From contig NZ_CP011451.1 of NCBI RefSeq assembly GCF_001007935.1, positions 3,410,001 through 3,474,000 on the forward strand: a stretch of DNA of 64,000 nucleotides, written 5' to 3'. The first letter of the stretch is position 1; each line of letters begins with the position of its first letter. Source of the DNA: Nitrosomonas communis (lineage in GTDB: Bacteria; Pseudomonadota; Gammaproteobacteria; Burkholderiales; Nitrosomonadaceae). Of this stretch, positions 54,578-64,000 are shown piece by piece. Made by a program: the position numbers and the translations under genes. The notes beneath the pieces were generated by a model. The model was given only the letters and a program-made list of their open reading frames with translations, ran no database searches and was not told where the DNA came from.

Positions 54578-57297
54578 CCCTCATTCTCCTCTTCTTCAAT
54601 ATTCACTTCACCTGACTGAGCTAATTCAGTGATACGGCATAATGGCTGCAAGGCGCAATAGGTGCAAGTGGCAGGGTATCGCTTGGGATTAACGGCAGCT
54701 TCTCCACGACAAAAACTGTCGCTGAGCCTTTCCAAGGCTTCTCGCCAATAATTCAGTAGTTGTGACCAGTCACTGATCTCACGATTCTGACTAAATTTTT
54801 CGTATGATTTCACCTCTGGCAAGAGGCCCTCTTCAATCGTGATTCCGCTGAATGCCATCCGCCCGGCTCGTATCTGGGCAAAGGCGATGCCTGCGAGATC
54901 ATTGGGAAAAACCAGGCTATATAGCGGCAGTTGCGGCTCATCGGGCGGATCGCCAAACCATTGACTGGCTTTAGCCCGGCCTGTCTTGTAGTCTATGATC
55001 AATTGATGACCCGATTCAATCTCATCGATGCGGTCAATTTTAAGCTGAATGCTGAGGGCACCCACCGTCAATTCATATTTTCTTTCTCTGGCAATCACAC
55101 GAAAAGGCAAACGCTCTTTTTCTAACGCTAGCCACGCCATTATTTGCCGATGCAAGCGCTTGATTTCCATCTCGCGGAAACGTTGGCTAAATGTTTGCGG
55201 ATAATGCGGAGCCGTCATGTGAATGACTTCATGCACCTGATCCAGTACCAGTTCATTCAACGCAGTATCTGCTAATGTTATCAGCTGTTCATGTGAATCA
55301 AGTTTCTCCCACACTTTCTCCATGATTCGATGTAACACATTGCCACGGGTCATGGCGCTCAAGCCAAATTGGATTTGCCCAAGCGGTCGCGCGCCCAACC
55401 GCAGTTCTGCAAATGCGCGAAAAGGACAGGCGGCCTGCAGCTTGAAAATGTAACTGCCACCTTTGGTTGCTGTCTGCTCCAGCACAGGAGCAGGATCGTG
55501 TAACAATTCACTCAACTGAAGATGATTATGAATCATTTCACGCCATGAGGTCATCTTACTCGCTGCCAGTGCACTCGCTGCAAAAGCGGGATAACCCTTG
55601 ATCAAAGGGCTGGCGCGTAGCTCCTCGTCACCATTGCGCTGTGGATAGCTTAGCACGACCTGATCAGCGCTCGTCACAATGCGCTGCATGAACAACCGGG
55701 TCATTAATAACTCACGCTGTTCACTCGAATGCGGCAATGCATGATTGCGCTGTAACAGCAAGGGGATAAAAGGATTAGGCTGCGGCGATGCTGGCCAGAT
55801 GCCATCATGTAACCCCATCATCCATAAATAATCAAACTGAAGGCTATGGGCTTCAAGCGGTCCAAGTACTTGAACCGGGGCAACCCCTGTCTGAGGTTGA
55901 AAAATACGCTCTCTTGCCATCTGCCAAAGCTGACTTAACGCATCGGGTAATGAGATCTCCCCCCTTACCCAATCGAGCGTGGCCAATTCTGCTAACAACG
56001 TACGCCATGCTTCCAATGTCTGATACTCTTCACTCGATAAGGAATAATCCTCCAGCCAACCAATCGTCCTGAGCAAGTGGTCGAAATGCCGCACCCACTG
56101 TTCGGGGTGCTCTCTACGTGAGCAGGTGGATAGCCATCCTTTCAGCATCTCGAGCTTTTTCGCCAGCATCGGGCAGGCATAACTGTGGCTGGTGTGTGAA
56201 GCATAATACGCCAAGGTACCAATCGATATGCTGGACTCACCTGTTTCACGCAATTGGACATCGAGCAAAGCGCGTGCACTCGACTCCTGCGCCCACCCGC
56301 CAATAAAGGGTGAGTGAAGTAATTGGCTGATATCTGACAAACTGATCGCAGGCTTCAACAGATCAAGCAGCTTCAATGCGGTCGTCACCAGTGGAAAGGT
56401 AGCCAATGGCTTGCCAAGTGAGATATTGTAGGGACGTTCCTGTTGCGGATATCCCGGATGGAAGGTCGAGGGTATCAGGATTTCATCCAATGCGTGCACG
56501 ATGATTTCCCGCATATCGGACAGGTCTGGTGCGACAATACCGATTTGTGCCGCGGGATTATCTTCCAGTCTCTGCCTTACCCAGCGCGCCATAAGCTTTG
56601 CTTCCTGCCGACGGTCGGTACAGGCTAGCTGTGCAATCTCACTGATCCTTGGGTTTAGTTGTAACCACTGCACGTGGCAGCCTGATCGATTGAATATTTC
56701 CAGCAAAGCTAATTGCTGAGGATTCAGTTCATCAAAACCGATCAGGACTAATTCAGCTGGCGGCAGTAATATTCCCTGCTCAAAGTATTGCTGCAGCTTG
56801 TCTGGCAAGCAGCTAGCAGATAGCCAACCTTTCTGCTGACAGGTACGTTGAAATAGCAATTGCCACTTCCAGAATAACCTGCTGTCCTCGTTATACTGGA
56901 AAATCGACTCGTTTTGCGGCAAATGCCATTCCCACAGTAATTGCCAGGCTTTTTGCACCTGCACGGCAGTTTTACCCATCGGCTGGAATGGCAGATCTGA
57001 GCTAAGCAGCTCTTGCCAAAGGGCGCGTTCCTGCTGCGGCGCGAGCAATTGTCCAGCTTCAGGAACCTCCCCAGAGATCAACGATTCCTCCCAGAAACGC
57101 TGTAGCCAACCATGCCATGGCAGAATGTCCGGTGTCGGCCATACTTTCGCGTCCTTGAGGATGGCTGCCTGATCAAACTGCTGACGAAACACATGAGCCA
57201 GACGCTGGTTTCCGGTAATCACGGTAATGCCCTGACTTAATTTAACGAGGATATCCTCACTATCCGCTAGCTGTAGATTAGGTTGATATAATTTCAT
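54574..57297 (-). CDS. addB: AddB-like PD-(D/E)XK nuclease
   Basis: 907 aa. An inactivated helicase-like N-terminus ('GITVITGNQRLAHVFRQQFD') is followed by a long middle part and a C-terminal nuclease with 'LIIDYKTGRAKASQWF' near 790. A Cys cluster 'CTYCALQPLC' near 885, with 'AACPFRAFAE' near 628, fits the iron-sulfur staple of AddB nucleases. It is of the betaproteobacterial 'probable DNA repair protein' type. It forms an operon with addA and acts with it in break repair. Confidence 0.88.
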   Translation of the reverse strand: MKLYQPNLQLADSEDILVKLSQGITVITGNQRLAHVFRQQFDQAAILKDAKVWPTPDILPWHGWLQRFWEESLISGEVPEAGQLLAPQQERALWQELLSSDLPFQPMGKTAVQVQKAWQLLWEWHLPQNESIFQYNEDSRLFWKWQLLFQRTCQQKGWLSASCLPDKLQQYFEQGILLPPAELVLIGFDELNPQQLALLEIFNRSGCHVQWLQLNPRISEIAQLACTDRRQEAKLMARWVRQRLEDNPAAQIGIVAPDLSDMREIIVHALDEILIPSTFHPGYPQQERPYNISLGKPLATFPLVTTALKLLDLLKPAISLSDISQLLHSPFIGGWAQESSARALLDVQLRETGESSISIGTLAYYASHTSHSYACPMLAKKLEMLKGWLSTCSRREHPEQWVRHFDHLLRTIGWLEDYSLSSEEYQTLEAWRTLLAELATLDWVRGEISLPDALSQLWQMARERIFQPQTGVAPVQVLGPLEAHSLQFDYLWMMGLHDGIWPASPQPNPFIPLLLQRNHALPHSSEQRELLMTRLFMQRIVTSADQVVLSYPQRNGDEELRASPLIKGYPAFAASALAASKMTSWREMIHNHLQLSELLHDPAPVLEQTATKGGSYIFKLQAACPFRAFAELRLGARPLGQIQFGLSAMTRGNVLHRIMEKVWEKLDSHEQLITLADTALNELVLDQVHEVIHMTAPHYPQTFSQRFREMEIKRLHRQIMAWLALEKERLPFRVIARERKYELTVGALSIQLKIDRIDEIESGHQLIIDYKTGRAKASQWFGDPPDEPQLPLYSLVFPNDLAGIAFAQIRAGRMAFSGITIEEGLLPEVKSYEKFSQNREISDWSQLLNYWREALERLSDSFCRGEAAVNPKRYPATCTYCALQPLCRITELAQSGEVNIEEEENEG

Positions 57298-57445
57298 GTG
57301 CTCCAGATTACTCCTCTACTACTTCTTTTGGTATAAATTTACCATCATCTGTTGACTGTTCATATCTATCTGAAATAGGTAGAATTGCGAATCAGAAACA
57401 GAAACACTTTTATTTAGAAGAGAAAGAAGGATATCAGGAGAACGA

Positions 57446-57967
57446 ATGAACAAAAAATTAATCGGCAGCATGTTTCTTGCAATGACGTTACTATGGGCAG
57501 CTCAGGCACAATCTGAGGAAACAGAATCAGCAGAATCTTCTCAAGAAACTGCTTCCTCTCCCCAAGAAGCTGCTTCATCCTCTCAAGAAGCTGCTCCATC
57601 CTCTGAAGAAACTGCTGCGCCAAAAGCAGCTGAATCGTTGCCAAGCGGCTTAGGGTGGCGAGTGGTCCGCGTGTTGGAAATAGGATCTTCAGGTAAATTT
57701 GTGCATATGGTACTGGTCGATCTGAATAAAGAAATGGATAAAACGGTTTATAGCGCTGCCATCAATCAGATTTGCGGCAAAGCAACTGAATTCTGCCGGA
57801 TAAGATTCTGGACTCAGGAACGCTCCATCCCTGAGAAAGTGACACCGACAGCCGAGCAGCTCAAACAGCAGAAAGCTGAGTTCCTATTCAATAAAGCAGC
57901 CGGTATCCGCCAGACAACCTGGTCTTGCGCTGTCAATCCTGATAGAACTCAGTGTGTAAAATATTAA
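57446..57967 (+). CDS. exported protein with Ser/Glu/Ala-rich repeats, unknown
   Basis: 173 aa. The signal peptide ends near residue 22 ('AAQAQSEE'). Residues 23-62 are low-complexity, with repeated 'SSQEAA'-like units from an 18-bp DNA repeat. The C-terminal domain (about 65-173) has four Cys ('ICGKATEFCRIRF', 'TWSCAVNPDRTQC'), likely two disulfides. No family recognised. AGGAGAA precedes the start. Confidence 0.75.
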   Translation: MNKKLIGSMFLAMTLLWAAQAQSEETESAESSQETASSPQEAASSSQEAAPSSEETAAPKAAESLPSGLGWRVVRVLEIGSSGKFVHMVLVDLNKEMDKTVYSAAINQICGKATEFCRIRFWTQERSIPEKVTPTAEQLKQQKAEFLFNKAAGIRQTTWSCAVNPDRTQCVKY

Positions 57968-57977
57968 TAACAGCTAA

Positions 57978-58008
57978 CCCCACATCGTGTTCTTTTGGCA
58001 ATGTGGGG
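57978..58008. terminator. bidirectional hairpin between convergent genes
   Basis: CCCCACAT / ATGTGGGG stem with a 15-base loop (TTTT inside it), between the exported protein and the lpd gene, whose ends converge. Confidence 0.65.
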
Positions 58009-58062
58009 TAGCGATTATCCGGCAGTATAACTCGCTAGCTAATTGACAAGCTTAGTTGATAA

Positions 58063-59517
58063 TTAGATATGCAACGCACGTTTATCTACTGCTAAAGCGG
58101 CTTCATGTAATACCTCAGATAACGAAGGATGCGCATGAATGATGCGGGCAATATCTTCGCTGCTGGCAGCAAATTCCATCGCAACCACGGCTTCTGCAAT
58201 CATTTCAGAAACATAAGGGCCGATCATATGTATGCCCAGGATGCGGTCTGTATCAGCATCAGCAAGCACCTTGACAAAACCACTGGTTTCTCCCAAGGCA
58301 CGTGCGCGCCCATTGGCCATAAAGGGAAATTGTCCGGCGCGATAAGCAATACCGGCTGATTTAAGTTCCTGCTCTGTTTTCCCTACCCAGGCGATTTCCG
58401 GCGAGGTATAGATTACCCATGGAATAATATCCAGATTAACTTTAGCAGACTCGTTGGCATGACCTTGCTTAGTGGAAGCAATCATTTCTGCCACAGCCAC
58501 GCCTTCTTCTGAAGCTTTATGTGCCAGCATAGGACCTCTGACCACATCGCCAACGGCATATACTTTTGACAGACTAGTGCAGCAGTGCTCATCGACTTCA
58601 ATATAACCTCGTTCATTTATTTTTAACCCAATCTCGTCTGTAGCTAGACCAACTGTATTGGGAACTCGGCCAATTGCGACAATCAATTTATCGACTTCCA
58701 GTTTTTGCGGATCAGCTTTAGCGTCAGCATAATCAACCACTATCTGCTGCTCCTCCACCTGGATCGATTTGATCTTGACGCCCGTCTGAATAATTAAACC
58801 AAGCTCACGTGTAAAGATTTTCTGTGCTTCCTTGGCAATATGTTCATCTGCGGCCATGAGAAAATTTGGCTGCGCTTCCAGCACGGTCACTTCCGAGCCC
58901 AGCCGACGCCATACGCTGCCCATCTCGAGGCCAATCACGCCTGCGCCAATGACACCGAGACGTTTGGGTACTTCTGTTAGCGCCAGCGCACCGCTATTAT
59001 CCAGTATGCGATGATTATCTACTTCGATGAAGGGCAATTGGCGGGGTGTTGAACCGGTTGCAATGATGATGTATTCAGCCTGGATTTCTTCGACCTCAGA
59101 ATTATTCTTTACCTGAATTTTCCAGAGACCATTCTCCTGTTTAAGCAAAGTTCCCCTGCCATGCAAAGAAGTCACCTTATTCTTCTTGAACAGCATGGCA
59201 ATCCCGCCGGTAAAAGCTTTCACAATTTTATTTTTGCGCGCAATCATCACCGATACATCCATGGACAAACCTTCCAGATGAATGCCATGATCAATAAATT
59301 TATGCGCAGCACGTGCATAGTTCTCGGAAGATTCCAGTAACGCCTTGGATGGAATACACCCTACGTTAAGACAAGTGCCTCCCAGACTCGCTACGCCTTG
59401 CTCATTTTTCCATTCATCAATACAAACAGTATTAAGACCCAACTGAGCACAACGGATAGCCGCCACATAACCGCCCGGACCTGCGCCAATTACAGCTACA
59501 TCGAAAGATTTAGTCAT
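58063..59517 (-). CDS. lpdA: dihydrolipoyl dehydrogenase
   Basis: 484 aa. The FAD-binding N-terminus 'DVAVIGAGPGGYVAAIRCAQ' is followed by the redox-active disulfide 'GGTCLNVGCIPSKALL' near 46, the NAD site 'LGVIGAGVIGLEMGSVW' near 187 and the C-terminal interface with 'IIHAHPSLSEVLHEA', whose His completes the active site. It reoxidises lipoamide in pyruvate or 2-oxoglutarate dehydrogenase. The E1/E2 genes are not next to it here. Confidence 0.95.
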   Translation of the reverse strand: MTKSFDVAVIGAGPGGYVAAIRCAQLGLNTVCIDEWKNEQGVASLGGTCLNVGCIPSKALLESSENYARAAHKFIDHGIHLEGLSMDVSVMIARKNKIVKAFTGGIAMLFKKNKVTSLHGRGTLLKQENGLWKIQVKNNSEVEEIQAEYIIIATGSTPRQLPFIEVDNHRILDNSGALALTEVPKRLGVIGAGVIGLEMGSVWRRLGSEVTVLEAQPNFLMAADEHIAKEAQKIFTRELGLIIQTGVKIKSIQVEEQQIVVDYADAKADPQKLEVDKLIVAIGRVPNTVGLATDEIGLKINERGYIEVDEHCCTSLSKVYAVGDVVRGPMLAHKASEEGVAVAEMIASTKQGHANESAKVNLDIIPWVIYTSPEIAWVGKTEQELKSAGIAYRAGQFPFMANGRARALGETSGFVKVLADADTDRILGIHMIGPYVSEMIAEAVVAMEFAASSEDIARIIHAHPSLSEVLHEAALAVDKRALHI

Positions 59518-59640
59518 GAATCACCTTATAAAAATGAGTCGTTATAAACGAAGGAAAATTCGTCATGAGAAACTATCGTTTCAGTGACAATGCCTTCCAC
59601 ACGGCAATCTATCAAGAAGGTACCTTTGAGGTTGATTCAA

Positions 59641-60690
59641 TTAAAATAGCAATTGCTGGCCGTCTATTCCAATTTCATTGATTTCCCTGGCAGCCAGCAT
59701 GAAATTTGCATCGTTATGGAGCGCGATCATTGATGGCACATGACGTCGTCCACGCATACGTGCTAACCGCGCCACACTTGCAGCAGAAATTTCCCATTGC
59801 AATGTTTCCAGCAATTGATCAGTCGCCTGAAAATCATTGCATACCAGTACCATATCGCACCCTGCTTGTAATGCTGCCTCAGCACGCTCAGTAATGCTGC
59901 CATATCCTTTCGTGCCTTGCATGCTCAAATCATCACTAAAAATACAGCCATCAAACCCCAAATTATTGCGCAAAATATTTTTTAGCCAGAAGTGGGAGAA
60001 GCCGGCAGGATGTCTATCCATTTCGGGGTAGATGACATGGGCTGCCATGATGCCTGCCAGACCAAAACCAATCATCTGACGAAATGGAATCAGATCATCC
60101 AGCTCGATATCGGCAAAGGTACGGCCATCCACAGCGATCTCAAAATGCGTATCTGCCTGACTATGTCCATGCCCCGGGAAATGCTTACCGACGGCCACCA
60201 TGCCTGCTGATTTCAACCCCAGCATTAAGCTATGCGCCAGCTCAGCAATGGCTTGCGGGATGCGATGGAAAGCGCGATCACTAATCACACTACTTTGCCC
60301 AAAATCGACATCAAGTACCGGAGTAAAACTCAAATCAATACCACATGCAGATAATTCAGCTGCCAGCACATACCCTGCTTGCTGTGTCAGATGACGCGCC
60401 CGGCGGGGAGATTTGTCCCATATCCTTCCCAGCTCGCGCATCGCGGGGAGTGGAGTAAAATCTTTGCGGAAACGTTGTACCCTGCCACCTTCATGATCGA
60501 CAGCAATGAGTAACGGTGGGGTTCTGAGTGCGTGAATCTCGGCCGCTAAGGAGGTCAACTGCTCAACTGAATCATAATTACGGGTGAACAAGATAACGCC
60601 CCCCGTGAGGGGATGAAGTAGTCTTGCTTTATCTTCGGGCGATAATTGAGTGCTCGTAATATCGAGCATCACAGGACCCAGCGACATCAT
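59641..60690 (-). CDS. nagZ: beta-N-acetylhexosaminidase
   Basis: 349 aa, GH3 family. '[16 protein letters not shown]' near 62, the catalytic loop '[16 protein letters not shown]' near 170 with the His/Asp pair, and nucleophile Asp in '[10 protein letters not shown]' near 250. It removes GlcNAc from muropeptides in peptidoglycan recycling. It overlaps acpS by 4 bp, last in the operon era-pdxJ-acpS-nagZ order. Confidence 0.95.
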   Translation of the reverse strand: MMSLGPVMLDITSTQLSPEDKARLLHPLTGGVILFTRNYDSVEQLTSLAAEIHALRTPPLLIAVDHEGGRVQRFRKDFTPLPAMRELGRIWDKSPRRARHLTQQAGYVLAAELSACGIDLSFTPVLDVDFGQSSVISDRAFHRIPQAIAELAHSLMLGLKSAGMVAVGKHFPGHGHSQADTHFEIAVDGRTFADIELDDLIPFRQMIGFGLAGIMAAHVIYPEMDRHPAGFSHFWLKNILRNNLGFDGCIFSDDLSMQGTKGYGSITERAEAALQAGCDMVLVCNDFQATDQLLETLQWEISAASVARLARMRGRRHVPSMIALHNDANFMLAAREINEIGIDGQQLLF

Positions 60691-61067
60691 GCCTTCTCCA
60701 GGATGACAAAGGCACTGGCCAGATTCAATTCATCGCTAAGGGAAAGATGATGCCCAATGATTCCTTCACGCTGGATCAATTCGGCCAATTCAGGGTGAAA
60801 GCGAAAATACGGCTGGCCAAGAGGGGTATGGGCAACCGATATATTGTTTAACGTGACAGGAGATCGCAAGCCAGTACCCATTGCCTTGGAAAGCGCTTCT
60901 TTGGCTGCAAAGCGTTTTGCTAAAAACATCACTGGCTTAGCATCCTTAATATAATCAGACCATTCATGCTCGGCTAACAACCTACGCGCAAAACGTTCGC
61001 CATATTTTTCCAGTGATTGAGCAATACGGGAAGGCTCGACGATGTCGGTACCGATGCCATAGATCAT
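60687..61067 (-). CDS. acpS: holo-ACP synthase
   Basis: 126 aa with '[13 protein letters not shown]' (Asp metal ligand) at the start and '[19 protein letters not shown]' near 48. It transfers phosphopantetheine from CoA to acyl-carrier protein. It overlaps both neighbours by 4 bp. Confidence 0.96.
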   Translation of the reverse strand: MIYGIGTDIVEPSRIAQSLEKYGERFARRLLAEHEWSDYIKDAKPVMFLAKRFAAKEALSKAMGTGLRSPVTLNNISVAHTPLGQPYFRFHPELAELIQREGIIGHHLSLSDELNLASAFVILEKA

Positions 61068-61789
61068 TGACTGGCTTCCTGGATGAGTTGCTTCATTTCC
61101 TTAACCGCTTGGGCTAAGCCAACAAATAATGCATGCGACACAATCGCGTGCCCGATGTTGAGTTCTGAAAGACCATGTATCGCGGCAATTGGCTGGGTAT
61201 TTTGGTAATGCAATCCATGACCAGCATTGACTTTTAATCCTCGACTCAGACCATGGGCAACAGCGGTGCAAATCTTTTCCAGCTCGCATTGTTGCATATC
61301 ATTATTGTTAGCATCAGCATAATGACCTGTATGAATTTCGATTACCGGCGCACCGGCTCTAGCCGCAGCCTCTATCTGCTCATACTCCGCATCAATGAAT
61401 AATGATGTACGAATACCAGCATCCGTTAACTTACTACAAGCCTGTTTCACCTGTTCGAAGTGTCGTACCACATCCAGTCCCCCTTCCGTCGTCAATTCCT
61501 CACGGCGCTCTGGAACGAGACACACATCATGTGGCTTGATACGGCAGGCAAAGGCAATCATCTCTTCAGTCACGGCACTTTCCAGATTCATTCGGGTTTG
61601 AAGTCGCTCGCGCAAAACTTCCACATCCCGATCCTGAATATGTCTTCGATCCTCACGCAAGTGGAGCGTAATCGCATCTGCTCCTGCAGACTCAGCAACG
61701 AATGCTGCTTCCACTGGGCTTGGATAGGCCGTTCCGCGCGCCTGGCGCAATGTCGCGACATGATCAATATTCACACCCAAAGCAATCAT
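61064..61789 (-). CDS. pdxJ: pyridoxine 5'-phosphate synthase
   Basis: 241 aa. '[18 protein letters not shown]' at the N-terminus, '[17 protein letters not shown]' near 35, and C-terminal '[11 protein letters not shown]' and '[17 protein letters not shown]'. It condenses DXP with 1-amino-acetone 3-phosphate in vitamin B6 synthesis. Full length. Confidence 0.96.
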   Translation of the reverse strand: MIALGVNIDHVATLRQARGTAYPSPVEAAFVAESAGADAITLHLREDRRHIQDRDVEVLRERLQTRMNLESAVTEEMIAFACRIKPHDVCLVPERREELTTEGGLDVVRHFEQVKQACSKLTDAGIRTSLFIDAEYEQIEAAARAGAPVIEIHTGHYADANNNDMQQCELEKICTAVAHGLSRGLKVNAGHGLHYQNTQPIAAIHGLSELNIGHAIVSHALFVGLAQAVKEMKQLIQEASQ

Positions 61790-61890
61790 GATGGTTACGT
61801 ACCTGTAAACAAAAATCGAGAAGCTTTCCTGTTACTGTTAGCTCCATGCGTGCATGTATTGTTTTTATTAATCATTTAGCTTCTTCAATC

Positions 61891-62781
61891 TTATTCATAC
61901 CCTAAACTCTTCAATGTATTGATATCATCAGCCCAGCCATTTTTTACCTTAACCCATACTTCAAGATAGACCTTGCTGCCAAATAATTTTTCCATATCTT
62001 GCCGCGCCTGGGTAGCAATTATTTTAAGTTTTTCACCATTCTTGCCAATAACGATGGCTTTCTGATTGGATTTTTCCACTAGAATACAGGCAAAAATTCT
62101 GCGCAGATTTCCTTCTACTGTAAATTGATCTATGCGCACCGTCGACGAGTAAGGTATCTCTTCCCCCATTAAACGAAATAATTTCTCACGTATCATCTCA
62201 GCTGCAAGAAAGCGCTCACTGCGATCACTAATTTCATCTTCGCCAAACAAAGGCGGGCTTTCTGGCAAATAAGGCCGGACCATATCGATAAGTTCAGTCA
62301 GTTGTATTCCTCTCGCCGCACTGACTGGAATGATGCCAGCAAAGTTAAATTCCTTAGCCATACTTTCTATGAATGGCAGTAATTGAGTTTTCTGAGCCAA
62401 TTGATCTACTTTATTAATTACAAGGATAACTGGTCGGTCGGCGGGTAAGAGTTTTAATACCCCTTTATCACATTCATCAAATCGTATTGCTTCGATCACG
62501 AAGAGAATGATATCAACTTCGCGTATGCTTTGAATGACCGTTCGGTTCATTATTTGATTAAGCTGGCTGCTATGGCGTGTCTGGAAACCGGGTGTATCTA
62601 CAAAAATAAATTGAGATTGCTCATCGGTTAAAATACCATTGATCCGATGGCGCGTGGTCTGGGCCTTTTTAGAAGTAATACTGATTTTTTGTTGGATTAA
62701 ATGGTTAAGTAAAGTTGATTTACCGACATTAGGACGTCCAACAATGGCAACATAACCAGTTCTGAAATGAGGGGAAGCCAT
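61891..62781 (-). CDS. era: GTPase Era
   Basis: 296 aa. G1 '[12 protein letters not shown]', G2/switch region '[11 protein letters not shown]', G3 'DTPGFQT', G4 'NKVDQLA', G5 'SAARG'; C-terminal KH domain with '[19 protein letters not shown]'. It binds 16S rRNA and assists 30S assembly. recO, which normally follows era, is missing here: only about 100 bp separate era from pdxJ. Confidence 0.96.
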   Translation of the reverse strand: MASPHFRTGYVAIVGRPNVGKSTLLNHLIQQKISITSKKAQTTRHRINGILTDEQSQFIFVDTPGFQTRHSSQLNQIMNRTVIQSIREVDIILFVIEAIRFDECDKGVLKLLPADRPVILVINKVDQLAQKTQLLPFIESMAKEFNFAGIIPVSAARGIQLTELIDMVRPYLPESPPLFGEDEISDRSERFLAAEMIREKLFRLMGEEIPYSSTVRIDQFTVEGNLRRIFACILVEKSNQKAIVIGKNGEKLKIIATQARQDMEKLFGSKVYLEVWVKVKNGWADDINTLKSLGYE

Positions 62782-62983
62782 AAATGGGGATATTTCTATT
62801 TTATTTAGCGTTATGTTGGTTTGGTAATAGCTTGAATTCGTAAATCACTTGGTCCCTAAAACTACCCTTATAAAGTGGGTAGTTTAAAGGCATGAGTACG
62901 AATAAAATGGTTCAAAGCTGGGGAGGACTTAGAAAAAATAAAAGTTATATAGGCGCTCCTGGTAATGGAAGCATTGGCGACTA

Positions 62984-63703
62984 TTAATATTGAACGATTA
63001 ATTCATACGCCTGTTTTGCAGCTTCCTGCTCAGCCCGGCGGCGGCTTGTTCCTTCGCCAACAGCTCGAACATTAAACTTTGCAATGGCGCATTCCACTCT
63101 AAATTTCTGCCGATGTGCTTCTCCGCTTGTAGCGATGACAGTATATTCCGGCAAGGCTACCCTGCGACTCTGCAGATATTCCTGCAGCATCGTTTTGGGA
63201 TCTTTACCTAAAGTTTCCAGATCTAAATCTTGTAATAAAGGCTTGTAAAGATTGTTAACAAAATTTTCTACTTCAATGAACCCACCTTCCAGGTAAATGG
63301 CGCCTATCACTGCTTCCAGCGCGTTGGCAAGAATTGAGGGTCGGTAATGTCCTCCACTTTTTCGTTCTCCTTCACCCAGCCTGATTAAATCACCTAATCC
63401 AAGTGCCGATGCCAGCTCAAATAATGCCTGTTGGTTAACAAGATTAGCGCGGAGCCTGGATAAATTTCCTTCTGGTAAGAGCGGAAACTCTTTGAACAGT
63501 AAGGCTGACACTGCACAATTCAATGCGCTATCTCCAAGAAACTCAAGGCGCTCGTTATTCGGATAACCAAAGCTGCGATGGGTTAATGCTTCTTGCAACA
63601 ATTCCGGTTGCTTAAAAACATAGCCGATTTTGTGAAAGAAATTGCTCTGATCTTTTACCGGGAAATTTTGTGGACGATGCATATTTAAGCCATGTGAACT
63701 CAT
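62984..63703 (-). CDS. rnc: ribonuclease III
   Basis: 239 aa. Catalytic domain with 'NERLEFLGDSALNCAVS' near 53 and 'LANALEAVIGAIYLEGG' near 124 (the acidic metal ligands), then a double-stranded-RNA-binding domain (about 165-237). It processes rRNA and double-stranded RNA. It overlaps the upstream DUF4845 gene by 4 bp; a 200-bp gap separates it from era. Confidence 0.96.
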   Translation of the reverse strand: MSSHGLNMHRPQNFPVKDQSNFFHKIGYVFKQPELLQEALTHRSFGYPNNERLEFLGDSALNCAVSALLFKEFPLLPEGNLSRLRANLVNQQALFELASALGLGDLIRLGEGERKSGGHYRPSILANALEAVIGAIYLEGGFIEVENFVNNLYKPLLQDLDLETLGKDPKTMLQEYLQSRRVALPEYTVIATSGEAHRQKFRVECAIAKFNVRAVGEGTSRRRAEQEAAKQAYELIVQY

Positions 63704-64000
63704 CGATTGCTAGCAGCAGTAAAATCAATAGATAACGAAATATTAGCAAATAAAGGGGTTTTAACGGAATAGCTTACACCCAAAACTGTTTGTCCCCCTA
63801 CTTTACTAATTTGAATATCGTGACTATTGACAGCGGTAATTTGATCGATAACGGCACGCTTACCGAATGATTGGCGTATTTCCCCAGGATGAGCATTCTG
63901 CAAACCTGGGTCACTGGCTATGGCAATCAACGCTCGCTTGATAGCAGCATATTCCATATAGGAGGGAAGTAATTTCATTCCTAGAAGCGCAAATATCACG
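63700..64000 (-). CDS. DUF4845 membrane protein, 5' end outside the window
   Basis: About 100 codons continue to the window edge. 'LGMKLLPSYMEYAAIKRAL' with the preceding hydrophobic residues is the C-terminal side of a membrane helix typical of DUF4845 proteins, which lie between lepB and rnc in betaproteobacteria. The real start is probably beyond 64000. Function unknown. Confidence 0.8.
   Translation of the reverse strand, partial: VIFALLGMKLLPSYMEYAAIKRALIAIASDPGLQNAHPGEIRQSFGKRAVIDQITAVNSHDIQISKVGGQTVLGVSYSVKTPLFANISLSIDFTAASNR

Noticed and set aside
59563..59679. 38-codon plus-strand frame between lpdA and nagZ
   Set aside because: It overlaps the nagZ end and has no ribosome-binding site or family match.

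Overview
The window looks like a chromosomal segment of a betaproteobacterium. The conserved order nagZ-acpS-pdxJ-era-rnc at the right end, the AddAB-like pair and the moderate base composition fit the Nitrosomonadaceae (Nitrosomonas-like). That placement is inference from gene content and style; no rRNA or tRNA gene is present to confirm it.

Left part (1-10.4 kb): a hydrolase/M14 peptidase pair, a patatin-like lipase, a divergent GroEL without GroES beside a small heat-shock protein, and a membrane-lipid cluster (lipid kinase, OlsB-like acyltransferase, LpxH-like phosphoesterase, GT4 glycosyltransferase). From 10.4 to 24 kb come mobile DNA and signalling: an IS110-type element, an IS1380 relic, a REC-GGDEF-EAL protein, a very large cytosolic poly-HAMP hybrid kinase, a frameshifted IS982 element, and a GC-rich, Pseudomonas-like stress fragment (dehydrogenase relic, trehalase, LEA-type relic) bounded on the far side by an internally deleted IS982 derivative. 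From 24 to 32 kb are ordinary genes (rhodanese, glutathione peroxidase, Lon-like protease, MATE pump, Fic protein, PGPGW membrane protein), separated by copies of a ~103-bp element with 19-bp terminal inverted repeats. From 32 to 35.7 kb is a gene graveyard with decayed antitoxins and solitary degenerate CRISPR repeats.

The core of interest is the type I-C CRISPR-Cas locus (35.8-47.7 kb). It holds 12 repeats and 11 spacers, a leader, cas2 (split by an IS630 element), cas1, cas4, a hicBA pair with a frameshifted toxin, a DUF433 antitoxin with a truncated toxin, cas7, cas8c, cas5c, cas3, a HIRAN remnant and a WYL regulator. Between cas3 and cas5c lies what appears to be a crRNA-like regulatory RNA. 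It has a hairpin followed by the exact 11-nt repeat handle AGGATTGAAAC. The pseudo-spacer after it matches 13 of its first 15 bases, including a tolerated mismatch at position 6, to a site next to a TTC PAM in the promoter upstream of cas5c. The first gene behind that promoter is an unrecognised 40-aa single-pass membrane peptide. This is the architecture of CreR/CreTA modules, in which Cascade carrying a crRNA-like guide represses a cas promoter and/or a small toxin. It offers an explanation for why effector genes persist although adaptation is broken.

Right part (48-64 kb): a MNT-type nucleotidyltransferase, three ~105-bp repeats carrying palindromic DnaA boxes, a SHOCT lipoprotein, a VOC protein, the AddA/AddB-like recombination pair, a Ser/Glu/Ala-rich exported protein, dihydrolipoyl dehydrogenase, and the housekeeping run nagZ-acpS-pdxJ-era-rnc. 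recO is absent from that run.
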